Positions 17,333-25,458 of a stretch of 64,000 nucleotides of DNA are shown piece after piece. Made by a program: the position numbers and the translations under genes. Location: assembly GCA_963823165.1 (NCBI GenBank), contig CAWGKV010000014.1:85381-149380 (forward strand). The letters run 5' to 3'. Source of the stretch: Roseiarcus sp963823165 (GTDB taxonomy: Bacteria; Pseudomonadota; Alphaproteobacteria; Rhizobiales; Beijerinckiaceae). The notes under the pieces are model-generated. The model saw only the letters and a program-made list of their open reading frames with translations, searched no databases and was not told the DNA's origin. The stretch's first letter is position 1. Each line of letters begins with the position of its first letter.

Positions 17333-18355
17333 ATGTTCGAACCTCTCCAGCCTCTTTATCCGACTTTTGCGCTCGATCAGGACAGCGCCTCCCAGGGACC
17401 CGGGGCGACGCCGCCGGGCGACGCTGCCCTGCTCGACGACTATTCGCGCGTCGTCAGCGACGCGGTCGAACGCGTCGGCCCGAGCGTCTTCCGCATCGAC
17501 GTCAAGCGCGGCGGCCGGAATGCCGGTTCCGGCTCCGGCGTCATCGTCTCCTCCGACGGGCTGGCGCTCACCAACTCGCACGTCGTGCAGGGGGCGCGCG
17601 TCGTCACTCTGACGACGGTCGAAGGCCGCGAGTTGCAGGCCCGGGTGCTCGGCGACGATCCCGACACCGATCTCGCCCTGCTGCGGGTCGAGGCCGACCT
17701 GTCGCTGCCCGCCGCGAGACTCGGCGACAGCTCGAAACTGAGACGCGGCCAGATCGCGATCGCCATCGGCAATCCGCTCGGCTTCGACGCGACCGTCACC
17801 ACCGGCGTCGTCTCCGCGCTCGGCCGCAGCCTGCAGTCGCGCACGGGGCGGATGATCGAGGACGTGGTGCAGACCGACGCGGCGCTCAACCCGGGCAATT
17901 CCGGCGGCCCGCTCGTCTCGACCGCGGGCGAGGTCGTCGGCATCAACACCGCCGTCATCATGGGCGCGCAGGGCATTTGCTTCGCCGTCGCCTCGAACAC
18001 GGCCAATTTCGTCGCAGGCGAGATCGCCCGTCACGGGCGGGTGCGCCGCGCCTATATCGGGGTCGGCGCCGCGACCGCGGCCATACCGCGCCGGATCGCG
18101 GTGAGGCTCGGCCTCGAACAGGCGGCCGGCGCGCGGCTTCTCACCGTCGACCAGGCGGGACCGGCGGCGCAGGCGGGGCTCCTGTCGGGCGACCTCGTCA
18201 TCGGGCTCGACGGCAGGGCGGTCACGGGCGTCGGCGATCTCCTGCGGGCGCTCGACGCCGAGAAGATCGGCCGCACGGTCAGCGTCGACTTCCTGCGGCG
18301 CTCGGACCGCCTGCGCGTCTGGATCGGACCGGTCGAACGTCCCGCCGCGGCGTGA
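17333..18355 (+). CDS. Trypsin-like serine protease with one PDZ domain (HtrA/Deg family)
   Basis: A 340-residue S1C protease. The triad is H83 (LTNSHVV), D113 (DTDLALL) and S190 (GNSGGPL). A single PDZ domain occupies about residues 240-330, with AGLLSGDLVIGLDGRAV. Typical DegP/DegQ proteins have a signal peptide and often two PDZ domains; here the N-terminus (MFEPLQPLYP) has neither a signal peptide nor an anchor, so the product should be cytosolic. The ATG at 17333 is preferred over a TTG at 17297. It stands alone on the plus strand and converges on the DedA gene, with two hairpins between them. Role: probably protein quality control, substrate unknown. Confidence 0.88.
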   Translation: MFEPLQPLYPTFALDQDSASQGPGATPPGDAALLDDYSRVVSDAVERVGPSVFRIDVKRGGRNAGSGSGVIVSSDGLALTNSHVVQGARVVTLTTVEGRELQARVLGDDPDTDLALLRVEADLSLPAARLGDSSKLRRGQIAIAIGNPLGFDATVTTGVVSALGRSLQSRTGRMIEDVVQTDAALNPGNSGGPLVSTAGEVVGINTAVIMGAQGICFAVASNTANFVAGEIARHGRVRRAYIGVGAATAAIPRRIAVRLGLEQAAGARLLTVDQAGPAAQAGLLSGDLVIGLDGRAVTGVGDLLRALDAEKIGRTVSVDFLRRSDRLRVWIGPVERPAAA

Positions 18356-18381
18356 TCGCCTGCAGGGCCGGCTCACTGGTG

Positions 18382-18427
18382 GGGCGGCGTCTCGCCGCCC
18401 AACAAAGGGCGCGCGGGACGCGCGCCC
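18382..18427. terminator. Two tandem GC hairpins between convergent genes
   Basis: GGGCGGCG, TCT, CGCCGCCC (18382-18400), then GGGCGCGCG, GGA, CGCGCGCCC (18407-18427). Placed between the convergent protease and DedA genes, they could terminate from both sides. The second hairpin recurs at 41310-41328. Confidence 0.6.
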
Positions 18428-18452
18428 TCCGATTACGGCATCCCCCGGCGAG

Positions 18453-19109
18453 CTACTTCGCCCGCGGCCGCTTCGGCGGGACCAGCGGGCCGGGAAGCGC
18501 GCGCTCGGCCTCGTCCTCGAGCGCGCGCTCGTGGTGGCGAATGAACTGCGCGCCGACGATTGCGCCGATGACAGCCGCGACGAGGATCGCGATGCCGACC
18601 GGGCGGGCGTAGGTCTCGATCGCCTTGCCGAGCCAGTAGCCGCCCACGCCGAAGATGGTCGCCCAGACGATTCCGCCCGCGGCGTTGAAGAAGAAGAACC
18701 GCTCCCAGTTGAAGTGGTTGACGCCGGCGAGGAACGCCGCGAAGGCCCGCAGCACGGCGACGAAGCGGCCGAAGAACACGATCTTGCCGCCGTGCCGGAG
18801 AAAGAGGTACTGCCCGAGCTTCAGCCGGCGCTCGTCCAGGCGAATGTAGCGGCCATAGCGGTAGACGAAGCGAAAGCCCAATTCCCGGCCGACCCAATAG
18901 CCGCAATTGTCGCCGAAAATCGCGCCGGCCGCGGCGGCGGGAATGACGCCCCAGAGGTGCAGCTTGCCCTGCCCGGCCAGGATCGCCGAAGCGACAAGCA
19001 CGGTTTCGCCCGGCATCGGGATGCCCGCGCTCTCCAGGCTGATGATGACGAATATGGCGAGATAGCCGTAGGTCGCGAGATAGCCGTGCAGGTTTTGCAC
19101 GAGGTCCAT
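18453..19109 (-). CDS. DedA-family membrane protein
   Basis: A 218-residue polytopic protein of the DedA/Tvp38 superfamily, whose members act in envelope lipid (undecaprenyl phosphate or phospholipid) translocation and proton-dependent homeostasis. The start is the ATG at 19109 (MDLVQNLHGYLATYGYLAIF); the open frame upstream is not needed. Diagnostic features are the ESAGIPMPGE motif, FGDNCGYWVGR, and FGRFVAVLRAFAAFLAGV with the essential Arg residues, then WATIFGVGGYWLGK. The C-terminal tail is charged. It starts 1 nt after the stop of the upstream 121-residue gene, so the two are translationally coupled. Confidence 0.9.
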   Translation of the reverse strand: MDLVQNLHGYLATYGYLAIFVIISLESAGIPMPGETVLVASAILAGQGKLHLWGVIPAAAAGAIFGDNCGYWVGRELGFRFVYRYGRYIRLDERRLKLGQYLFLRHGGKIVFFGRFVAVLRAFAAFLAGVNHFNWERFFFFNAAGGIVWATIFGVGGYWLGKAIETYARPVGIAILVAAVIGAIVGAQFIRHHERALEDEAERALPGPLVPPKRPRAK

Positions 19110-19110
19110 G

Positions 19111-19476
19111 TCAGACGAGCGCCTTGGCTCCGGCGAGGCGGCGCGCATTGGCGCGGACCCTGCGCCGAGCGGGCTTCGCCGCGGCCTCGGCGACGCCGGC
19201 GAGGCCGATCGAGAGGTCGTTCGCGCTTCGCACGCCGCCGAACGCCGCCTTGACGAGGAAAACGCCCCAGGCTGCTTGAGCGGCGAGGACCCCGAGCACC
19301 GCCGCGTCGACTTTTTCCTGCACCATCAGCTGCGCCTCGCGCGCGTTTTCCGGCCCGCGTCCAGGCGACATCATGTTCTGCGTGCGGGCGGCGATGGTGA
19401 GGGCGGCGTCGACCCCGCTCTGGGCATTGGCTTTCGCAATGACCAACGACCGCCTGGCGAGACTATTTGAAACCAT
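19111..19476 (-). CDS. Phasin-like small protein, unknown
   Basis: A 121-residue protein taken from the ATG at 19476 (MVSNSLARRSLVIAKANAQ); the open frame extends to 19653 but the upstream part looks non-coding and would reach into the GNAT gene. Alanine-rich helices with AALTIAARTQNM, then REAQLMVQEKVDAAVLGVL and a basic Arg-rich C-terminus, resemble small alphaproteobacterial phasin-like proteins. The assignment is by pattern only. Its stop lies 1 nt from the DedA start, suggesting a two-gene unit. Confidence 0.6.
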   Translation of the reverse strand: MVSNSLARRSLVIAKANAQSGVDAALTIAARTQNMMSPGRGPENAREAQLMVQEKVDAAVLGVLAAQAAWGVFLVKAAFGGVRSANDLSIGLAGVAEAAAKPARRRVRANARRLAGAKALV

Positions 19477-19597
19477 TGAATGCGCCCCTTCCTTCGTTTT
19501 CGCGCTCGGTGCAACGAAGACCAAAGTCGCCCAGCATGGGGGAAGTTCCACCACGGGGCAACCTTTCGGACATGCGACCTTCGGACCGGCCCGCAAT

Positions 19598-20047
19598 TCA
19601 GAATCCGTCGATCCGGTACTGGATGAAGCCCGTGCGTTCCGCAATCGCATCATAAAGACGGCGGGCGGTCGCGTTCGTCTCGTGGGTGTTCCAGTAGACG
19701 CTGGCCGCGCCCGCCTCCTTCGCCGCGAGGACGACGGCGCCGATCAGGGCGCGCCCGACGCCTTTCTTCCGCGCCACAGCGCTGACGTACAGGTCCTGCA
19801 AATAGCAGGTCGGATTCACGAGCCAGGTTGAGCGCTGAAACAGGAAATGGGCGAAACCGAGAAGACCGCCGTCGCGCGCCGCGACCAGGGCGTGGACCGG
19901 CTCGAGCGGGTCGAAGATCCGCGACCATGTGGCGTCGGTCACGTCCGGGATTTCCACAGTCCGATAGAATTCGAGACTGCCGCGCCAAAGCGCCGCCCAT
20001 TGCTCGCGATCACCCCGCTCGATGGAGCGCACAATGAAATCCGGCAA
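19598..20047 (-). CDS. GNAT-family N-acetyltransferase
   Basis: A 149-residue acetyl-CoA-dependent acetyltransferase. The TTG at 20047 is chosen because AAGGGAGA stands 7 bp upstream and the product then begins LPDFIVRSIERGD, right at the first GNAT strand; the frame reaches 20092. Motif A is visible as LQDLYVSAVARKKGVGRALI (the R-x-x-G-x-G acetyl-CoA loop), followed by YWNTHETNATARRLYD with the conserved Asn and Tyr. The acetyl acceptor is unknown. It diverges from the DUF423 gene upstream. Confidence 0.85.
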   Translation of the reverse strand: MPDFIVRSIERGDREQWAALWRGSLEFYRTVEIPDVTDATWSRIFDPLEPVHALVAARDGGLLGFAHFLFQRSTWLVNPTCYLQDLYVSAVARKKGVGRALIGAVVLAAKEAGAASVYWNTHETNATARRLYDAIAERTGFIQYRIDGF

Positions 20048-20171
20048 TTTGCTGTCTCCCTTTCGAGCGAGCGCCGCCGATCCAGCGCCCAACCATCAGG
20101 CGGCGAGAGGCGGCTTGACAAGGGGCGGCTCATCCTTGTTGGCTCAAGCCCTCCTCACGGAATTCCTTCTA

Positions 20172-20549
20172 ATGACCCGTCCGCCGCTCGTTCTCGCCGC
20201 CGGCGCCGCGCTGATGGGCGGGGCGGGAGTGACCCTCGCCGCGGTGGCGGTGCACATGAGCGGCGGCGAGCTGGCGCAACGGGGCGCCCTGTTCCTCATC
20301 CTGCACGCCGTCGCGGCGCTCGGGATCGCGGCGCATGTGCGGGTCGCAGCTTCCCGCGTGTGTCTCGCCGCGGGCTTCGTCATGGAGGCCGGCGCGTCGC
20401 TGTTCGCCGCCGATCTCGCCTATCACGCCTTCGCGGGCACGCGCCTATTTCCCTTCGCAGCGCCGATCGGCGGCTCGGCGATGATTTTGGCTTGGCTCGC
20501 GCTGGCGGCCGGGTTCGCGGCGGAGGCCGCGAGAAAGGCGTCCGGCTGA
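20172..20549 (+). CDS. DUF423-family (YgdD-like) membrane protein
   Basis: A 125-residue protein with four hydrophobic helices, starting at the ATG at 20172 (MTRPPLVLAAGAALMGGAGV); the upstream extension of the frame is arginine-rich shadow. The pattern of a glycine-rich first helix, AVHMSGGELAQRGALFLILH, and FAAPIGGSAMILAWLALAAG matches DUF423. Function is unknown in the family. It is a single gene, divergent from the GNAT gene. Confidence 0.75.
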   Translation: MTRPPLVLAAGAALMGGAGVTLAAVAVHMSGGELAQRGALFLILHAVAALGIAAHVRVAASRVCLAAGFVMEAGASLFAADLAYHAFAGTRLFPFAAPIGGSAMILAWLALAAGFAAEAARKASG

Positions 20550-20668
20550 AAGCGGCCTAAAATTTCGAGAGGGCGCCGAGCAGCGCGAACTCAGAGAACG
20601 AGAGCCCTTGTCGCCCCGCCCTCGCGACCGTGATCAGGCGATCCGCCGCCCTTAATGCAGGGCTCCTC

Positions 20669-20965
20669 TCAAGCGGCTTCGGGCGTCGGAAAACGCTTCA
20701 CCTTGATGGTCGCGGCTCGCTGTCGCGCCTGCCAAAGATCGTAAGACAGTTGGTTCCGCAGCCACGATTCCGCCGCGCCCCATCCTGCTTTCTCGAGCCG
20801 AATCGCCATGTCGGGCGAAATCCCGTTGTGGCCATTCAGAAGTTCGGACAGCGAGCCACGCGAAACGCCGAGCCATTTCGCCGCCGCCGTCACCGTAAGG
20901 TGCAGAGGCTTGAGGCAATCCTCTCGCAAGATTTCGCCGGGGTGCGGCGGGTCGAACATTTCCAT
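20669..20965 (-). CDS. higA: HigA-type antitoxin, XRE DNA-binding
   Basis: A 98-residue antitoxin from the ATG at 20965 (MEMFDPPHPGEILRED). The HPGEIL opening and the helix-turn-helix at about residues 24-48 (VTAAAKWLGVSRGSLSELLN), then SPDMAIRLEKAGWG, are diagnostic of the HigA/VapI family. HigA neutralises HigB and represses its own operon. The toxin gene ends 19 bp upstream, giving the usual toxin-first order. A start 20 codons earlier would overlap the toxin gene and is less likely. Confidence 0.9.
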   Translation of the reverse strand: MEMFDPPHPGEILREDCLKPLHLTVTAAAKWLGVSRGSLSELLNGHNGISPDMAIRLEKAGWGAAESWLRNQLSYDLWQARQRAATIKVKRFPTPEAA

Positions 20966-20984
20966 AGCCAACAGCCTAATCCAT

Positions 20985-21314
20985 CTAATGATAGTCTTCG
21001 AGATCCACGTTTGTGGCGTCTTCACCGTCGATTTCGAAGGTCAAGCGGCAGTTTCCGGATATCCACACCGACCACTGCCCTTTGCGATCGCCTTTAAGCG
21101 GATGAAGCCGAAACCCCGGCAACGCCATCGCTTCGGGCAACGGCCCCGCCGGGTGACGGTTTACAAGGCGAGGTCGCAACTGCAAACGATGCCGAGATCG
21201 ACCGTGGTTACCAGCGACGGCGGCGCGCAATCGTGGTCGGCTAGAGCGGTTTCCGATCTTCTGGAATCGTCCCTCACCATGATGGGGCTGGACGCCGACG
21301 ACCCCCCATTCCAT
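20985..21314 (-). CDS. higB: HigB-type mRNA interferase with aberrant N-terminus
   Basis: A 109-residue frame whose last 45 residues are clearly HigB: PGFRLHPLKGDRKGQWSV, ISGNCRLTFEI and VDLEDYH. The first 60 residues are Arg/His-rich and do not resemble the usual start of a 92-93 residue HigB. A repetitive-looking block at 21241-21269 lies inside this part. Either the 5' half has been replaced or scrambled, leaving an inactive toxin, or a divergent start is used. RelE/HigB toxins cleave mRNA on the ribosome. Paired with higA downstream. Confidence 0.6.
   Translation of the reverse strand: MEWGVVGVQPHHGEGRFQKIGNRSSRPRLRAAVAGNHGRSRHRLQLRPRLVNRHPAGPLPEAMALPGFRLHPLKGDRKGQWSVWISGNCRLTFEIDGEDATNVDLEDYH
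21241..21269. repeat. REP-like block inside the higB 5' region
   Basis: CTAGAGCGGTTTCCGATC continues to GGAATCG. From memory, this AGAGCGGTTTCCG...GGAATCG arrangement is a frequent intergenic repeat in Hyphomicrobiales; only one copy is in this window. Its position coincides with the part of higB that does not match the family. Confidence 0.4.
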
Positions 21315-21340
21315 TCTTGGCTTCGACAGTCGAGTGCAGA

Positions 21341-21493
21341 CTAGCCCTGCCGCTTCGAGCGTTCCGCGGCTAGATTGTTCTTTTTCTGTTCATAATATTT
21401 CAGGAACTCCGTGTTAAGTTTGTTTTGTCGCCGCGCCTTGACGGCCCGTCGCAGGCGAGGCCGGCATAGGACGCGGACGCAGACACGATGCAT
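21341..21493 (-). CDS. Possible 50-residue basic small protein
   Basis: An ATG-started frame (21493) reading MHRVCVRVLCRPRLRRAVKA and ending in a lysine/asparagine-rich EFLKYYEQKKNN helix. Its base composition is lower in GC than the neighbours. It sits 26 bp upstream of the higB frame on the same strand, so it could be co-transcribed with the toxin-antitoxin pair. No family is recognised; coding is uncertain. Confidence 0.3.
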   Translation of the reverse strand: MHRVCVRVLCRPRLRRAVKARRQNKLNTEFLKYYEQKKNNLAAERSKRQG

Positions 21494-21618
21494 TATGCCC
21501 TTTGGCTTCGCGGAGACCGTTTCGGTTTAATAGAAGAAATCGCGTTCGTCCAGTCGGCAAAAATTATTTTTCGCTCGGCGTCGCTCGTAACCCTTTGAAA
21601 AGCCCGGAGTCGGACGAA

Positions 21619-21658
21619 GGAATCCAAGGAAATCCAAAGGAATCCAAAGGAATTCCAA
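21619..21658. repeat. Short tandem repeat of about 10 bp
   Basis: Four degenerate units of the type GGAATCCAAA at 21619, 21628, 21639 and 21649, in a locally AT-rich stretch with nearby inverted CCAAGGAAAA. The surrounding 21494-22146 gap is lower in GC than the rest of the window and holds no convincing gene other than the tiny frames noted separately. Confidence 0.6.
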
Positions 21659-21807
21659 GCCGTTTTCCTTGGTTTCTTTGCTGTTAGGCTGGGAAAGATT
21701 TGGTTTGGCTTGGGGAAATTTGGTCGTGTAGCGCGTCATCTTTCGGAAAATAGAAACTATTTCTCAGCCCGCTCGAAACACGGCTTCGGATGTGTTACAG
21801 CCCGGAC

Positions 21808-21951
21808 ATGAATCCCAGTGGAGAAGGCTACTATCTGCGGATGCCCGCGAAGCGACCGTGGTCGGCCTGGATCAGGGGGCTCGAAGCCTTCGCCGACATC
21901 GATGCCGAATCCACAAATTGCTTCGCCGTCTGCGGCTATGATCCAACTTGA
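21808..21951 (+). CDS. Possible 47-residue small ORF
   Basis: An ATG-started frame, MNPSGEGYYLRMPAKRPWSA followed by WIRGLEAFADIDAE and a Cys-containing end. The amino-acid make-up is protein-like but no family or clear ribosome site is seen. It lies in the low-GC gap before the adenine deaminase gene and may be a fragment of a lost gene. Confidence 0.25.
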   Translation: MNPSGEGYYLRMPAKRPWSAWIRGLEAFADIDAESTNCFAVCGYDPT

Positions 21952-22146
21952 TCGGACTCTGCTCTAAATCCAGACTGGTTTGTGCAACGATTGCACAGAT
22001 CTACTTGCAAGAGATACGCCAGCCACATGCCGACTGAGCCGCCTTGCCCGCTACCCGCGCCGCTGGGGGCGGTTCACTTACCGGCTGGCGGCGCACGACA
22101 GGCGCGTGTTTGAACGCGGCTGCCTGCGGGGAGCGCGGGCGCCGTC

Positions 22147-23856
22147 TTAATCCCGCACGAACTCCATGCGGTCGACGTCGACCAGGCCCATGTCGGTGAT
22201 CTTCAAGTGCGGGATCACCGGCAAGGGCAGGAAGGCGACCTGAAGGAAGGGCTCGGCGAGCGTCACGCCGAGGTTTTTGGCCGCGGCGCGGAGCGGGATC
22301 AGCGTCCTGTGCACCTCCTCGAAGCTCGCGAGGCTCATGAGCCCGGCGACCGGGAGCGGCAGCTCGGCGACCACCTTGCCGTCCTCCGCCACAGCGAACC
22401 CGCCCTCGATGTCGCGCAGGCGATTGACGGCGGCCGCCATGTCGGATTCGTCGACCCCGACGACGCAGAGGTTGTGGCTGTCGTGGCCGACCGACGAGGC
22501 GATCGCCCCGCGCTTCATGCCGAAACCCTTGACGAAGGCGGTCGCCCTGTTGTCGTTGACGCCGTGGCGCGCGACCACCGACACCTTGACGACGTCCTGG
22601 CCTAGATCGACGTCACGCTCGCCGTTCCTGAACGGCAGCGTCACGGGGACGCGCTCGGTGATGATCTTGCCGGGGATGACGCCGATCGCCTGGGTCGACG
22701 GCCCCTGCCCTCTCGCCGCGAAGTCGCTCGCCTCGACCCGCCGCGCCTTGACGCTATTGCGCCCGACTGGCGGCAGTGCGCCGCGCGACGCGAAGAGCAC
22801 GTCGTCGACCACGCGCCCGCCGGTGAGCACGGTCGACACGGCGCAGCTTTCGAGATCGTCGACGACGACGAGGTCGGCGCGCCATCCCGGCGCGACGAGG
22901 CCACGGTCGCGCAAGCCGAAGATCCGCGCGGCCGAGATCGTGGCGGCGCGATAGGCGGCGAGCGGATCCGCGCCGAGACGGATCGCGGTCCGGATGAGAA
23001 AATCGAGATGGCCTTCCTCGGCGATGTCGAGCGGGTTGCGGTCGTCGGTGCAGAAGGCGATGAAGGGCGAATTGCGCTCGGTGACGATGGGCGCGAGCGC
23101 ATGCAGGTCCTTGCACACCGATCCCTCCCGGATCAGCACCGCCATGCCCTTCGTCAGCTTTTCGCGCGCTTCCGCCAGGTTCGTCACCTCATGGTCGGTG
23201 CGGACGCCGGCGCTCAGGTAGCCGTTCAACTTGTAGCCGCCGAGGAGCGGGCTGTGGCCGTCGATCGGCCGGGTCTGGAACGCGGCGAGCTTGGCGAGAC
23301 AGGCCGGGTCGCGGGCGAGCAGGCCGGGAAAGTTCATGAATTCCGCGAGGCCGAGCACCTTCGGGTGATCGGCGAGCTCGAGAAGGTCGCCGACCTCGAG
23401 CCGCGCGCCGGCCGTCTCGAGGTTCGTCGCCGGCACGCAGCTCGACAGCTGGATGCGCAGGTCCATCGCGGTCGCCATCGCGCCGTCGAGGAAGTAGCGC
23501 AGACCGGCCTGGCCGAGGACATTGGCGATCTCGTGCGGATCGCAGATCGCCGTGGTCACCCCGCGCAGCAGGACGCAGCGGTCGAACTCCAGCGGCGTGA
23601 TCAGCGACAACTCGACATGGCAATGGGTGTCGATGAAGCCCGGAACGACGACTTTTCCGCTGACGTCGATCTCGCGCTGACCGGAATATTCGCCCATCGT
23701 CCCGACGATCCGGTCATTGCAGATCGCCACGTCGCTTTTGACGAGCTCGCCGCTGACGAGATCGAAAATCCGTCCGCCCTTGAGCACGATGTCAGCTTTA
23801 GCGAGCCCCTGGCCCTGCTCGATGGCGCGCGAAAGATAGGCGATGGCGTCGCTCAT
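22147..23856 (-). CDS. ade: Adenine deaminase
   Basis: Converts adenine to hypoxanthine and ammonia in purine salvage; a binuclear-metal amidohydrolase of the cytoplasm. 569 residues, the usual length. The N-terminal part has the amidohydrolase PGFIDTHCHVELS motif. TTAICDPHEIANVLG and DGHSPLLGG carry further metal and active-site residues, and FCTDDRNPLDI gives the late Asp. The C-terminal Ade domain contains SVGHDSHNLCVVG. The start is the ATG at 23856 with MSDAIAYLSRAIEQGQG. It is monocistronic as far as can be seen. Confidence 0.95.
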   Translation of the reverse strand: MSDAIAYLSRAIEQGQGLAKADIVLKGGRIFDLVSGELVKSDVAICNDRIVGTMGEYSGQREIDVSGKVVVPGFIDTHCHVELSLITPLEFDRCVLLRGVTTAICDPHEIANVLGQAGLRYFLDGAMATAMDLRIQLSSCVPATNLETAGARLEVGDLLELADHPKVLGLAEFMNFPGLLARDPACLAKLAAFQTRPIDGHSPLLGGYKLNGYLSAGVRTDHEVTNLAEAREKLTKGMAVLIREGSVCKDLHALAPIVTERNSPFIAFCTDDRNPLDIAEEGHLDFLIRTAIRLGADPLAAYRAATISAARIFGLRDRGLVAPGWRADLVVVDDLESCAVSTVLTGGRVVDDVLFASRGALPPVGRNSVKARRVEASDFAARGQGPSTQAIGVIPGKIITERVPVTLPFRNGERDVDLGQDVVKVSVVARHGVNDNRATAFVKGFGMKRGAIASSVGHDSHNLCVVGVDESDMAAAVNRLRDIEGGFAVAEDGKVVAELPLPVAGLMSLASFEEVHRTLIPLRAAAKNLGVTLAEPFLQVAFLPLPVIPHLKITDMGLVDVDRMEFVRD

Positions 23857-24106
23857 GCGAAATTCCTCGGTGAGACGGGCGGCATTGTTTCAGCGATGGC
23901 CGGGGGCCTCAAGGAGGAAGTCGCTTCCGCCATCCGGCGCAGCCGGGACGCTCGACCATGGCCAATCGCCAGTGGCGCTGAAGCGCGCCGGCGCCGGATT
24001 GAAGACGAGGTTACGCACGGCGTTCAGGCAATGGGACTCGTCGAAGGCGATGCAGCCGACCCGGCCCTCGCCTCACACGGCGAAGTCAGAGGTCGCAAAA
24101 AGCGGT

Positions 24107-24451
24107 TCAGGTACTCACGCGCTCGAGAGCGGGAATAGACAGACTTCGCAATTCGTTCGCGCCATCCATCTTCTCAAACGTGAGGACCAACTCCACCGTC
24201 TCCGAGTGCACGGCTCCAGCGCGGGCAACCTCCACGGTTGTGTTAGCGATCACTTGCACCCCGCCATCGTCCAGCTCCGTCAATGTCGAGGGAATAAAGC
24301 GCATGGCTCTGAGATGCGCCACTCGGCCTTTTTGCTTGTACAAGCTCCGCACCTCGCGTCCGATCTCATCGGTAATCTTCTGCGTGACACCAAGCGGCCC
24401 TGCACCGACAACGCGAGGCGCGGGTGATTTCTGACCACCTGATCTGCTCAT
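24107..24451 (-). CDS. Hypothetical protein next to FRG pseudogene
   Basis: A 114-residue frame from the ATG at 24451, starting MSRSGGQKSPAPRVVGAGPL. The rest looks like one alpha helix (TQKITDEIGREVRSLY) followed by a beta-rich half (TLTELDDGGVQVIANTTVEV, ETVELVLTFEKM), with no hydrophobic segment, so it is likely a small soluble protein. It begins 10 bp after the FRG gene stop on the same strand and so was probably its operon partner. Family unknown. The 23857-24106 stretch beyond it shows nothing. Confidence 0.6.
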   Translation of the reverse strand: MSRSGGQKSPAPRVVGAGPLGVTQKITDEIGREVRSLYKQKGRVAHLRAMRFIPSTLTELDDGGVQVIANTTVEVARAGAVHSETVELVLTFEKMDGANELRSLSIPALERVST

Positions 24452-24460
24452 GTGACCCTC

Positions 24461-25167
24461 TTAGGCGATCGATGAGAATCCTCGACCCGATTTGAGCTTC
24501 CAGTCTAACGTCTTACACAATCCGTCGAGATCAGGGTAGATATGGGAAGCATCGATCCCGAGGTCGAGTAGGCACCCTTGGAATTCTGTCTTGAAGCTCC
24601 GCTGAATGTCAAAGGTGTGCTTGACCGGAATTTCGAGCGGATCAGTCGGCTTTCCGTGCAACGTGAAGATGCCCCTCTGCGTGGTGATACGCGCTGATAC
24701 TGACGCGGTTTCGATCAGATAGACGCCTCTGGTGATGGCGAATGGGCCGTCGAAGGTGGCCCCGCTAGCCGCCCTGCCGGTCGTGATGTCCAAAGGCTCG
24801 AGATCCTGCCGCACGAGCTCAAGCGCGAATATGGCTGCGTCGGCATCCTCAGGGTAGGAAAGTCACGGCAAACCACGCGGCTACCAAGGGTGAGGTTGAC
24901 CAGTCGGCCAGACGCGTGGGCGCGCCGTGATGCTGCGCCAACGCCAGCCATTCCCAATGAGAAGAAAGAGGAACAGGAACAAAGGAGCGAGCGGCCCGAA
25001 CGAACGCGTTGTGCAAATCTTTCTCGCGCGCAGGTTGATACGCATAGGCCTTGCGTCCAACTCGGGCTTTTATCGCCTTGACCACGGAATATGAATGAGC
25101 CCGCGGGATGCTCGCCCGCCCAGGCCCAAAATTTGGCCCAAAGCGCTGGAAAGTCAGGCAAGGTCAA
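24461..25167 (-). pseudogene. FRG-domain protein gene with two frameshifts
   Basis: Three successive frames together spell one FRG-domain protein of about 235 residues. First MTLPDFPALWAKFWAWAGEH and FIFRGQGDKSP (from 25167). Then, one base on, VGRKAYAYQPAREKDLHNAF and EWLALAQHHGAPTRLADWST. Then, again one base on near 24850, PEDADAAIFALELVRQDLEP, ARITTQRGIFTLHG and YPDLDGLC to the stop at 24461. The FRG box and the QHHGAPTRLADW motif define the family, whose biochemical role is unknown; members are common in accessory and phage-related regions. Each shift equals one extra base beside a homopolymer (AAAA/CCC and CCC), so decay and sequence error are both possible. Confidence 0.82.
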
Positions 25168-25458
25168 TCTGTTGCAATCCGCTCTGACGGCCTTCTTAAT
25201 TTAGCGGGATAGGCAGACGCTGTCACGCCGGCTGCAAAGCGCGACGCTTCGTTTGACCGCATATAGGAGAGAATAAATTCCTTGTTATTCCTACATACCA
25301 GGCATGCAGTTACTCATAGCAAAATGTTGAGAACACAACCGAAAAGTTGGTCGAGCCCGCTGTTTGTCTCGAAACACAGATAACAGGCAAGAGGGCCGCC
25401 CGCCTCCAGCGGCGCCAAGCGGGTTTACGGCGGCGGTCGAATCGTCGTCTCGTGCGGC

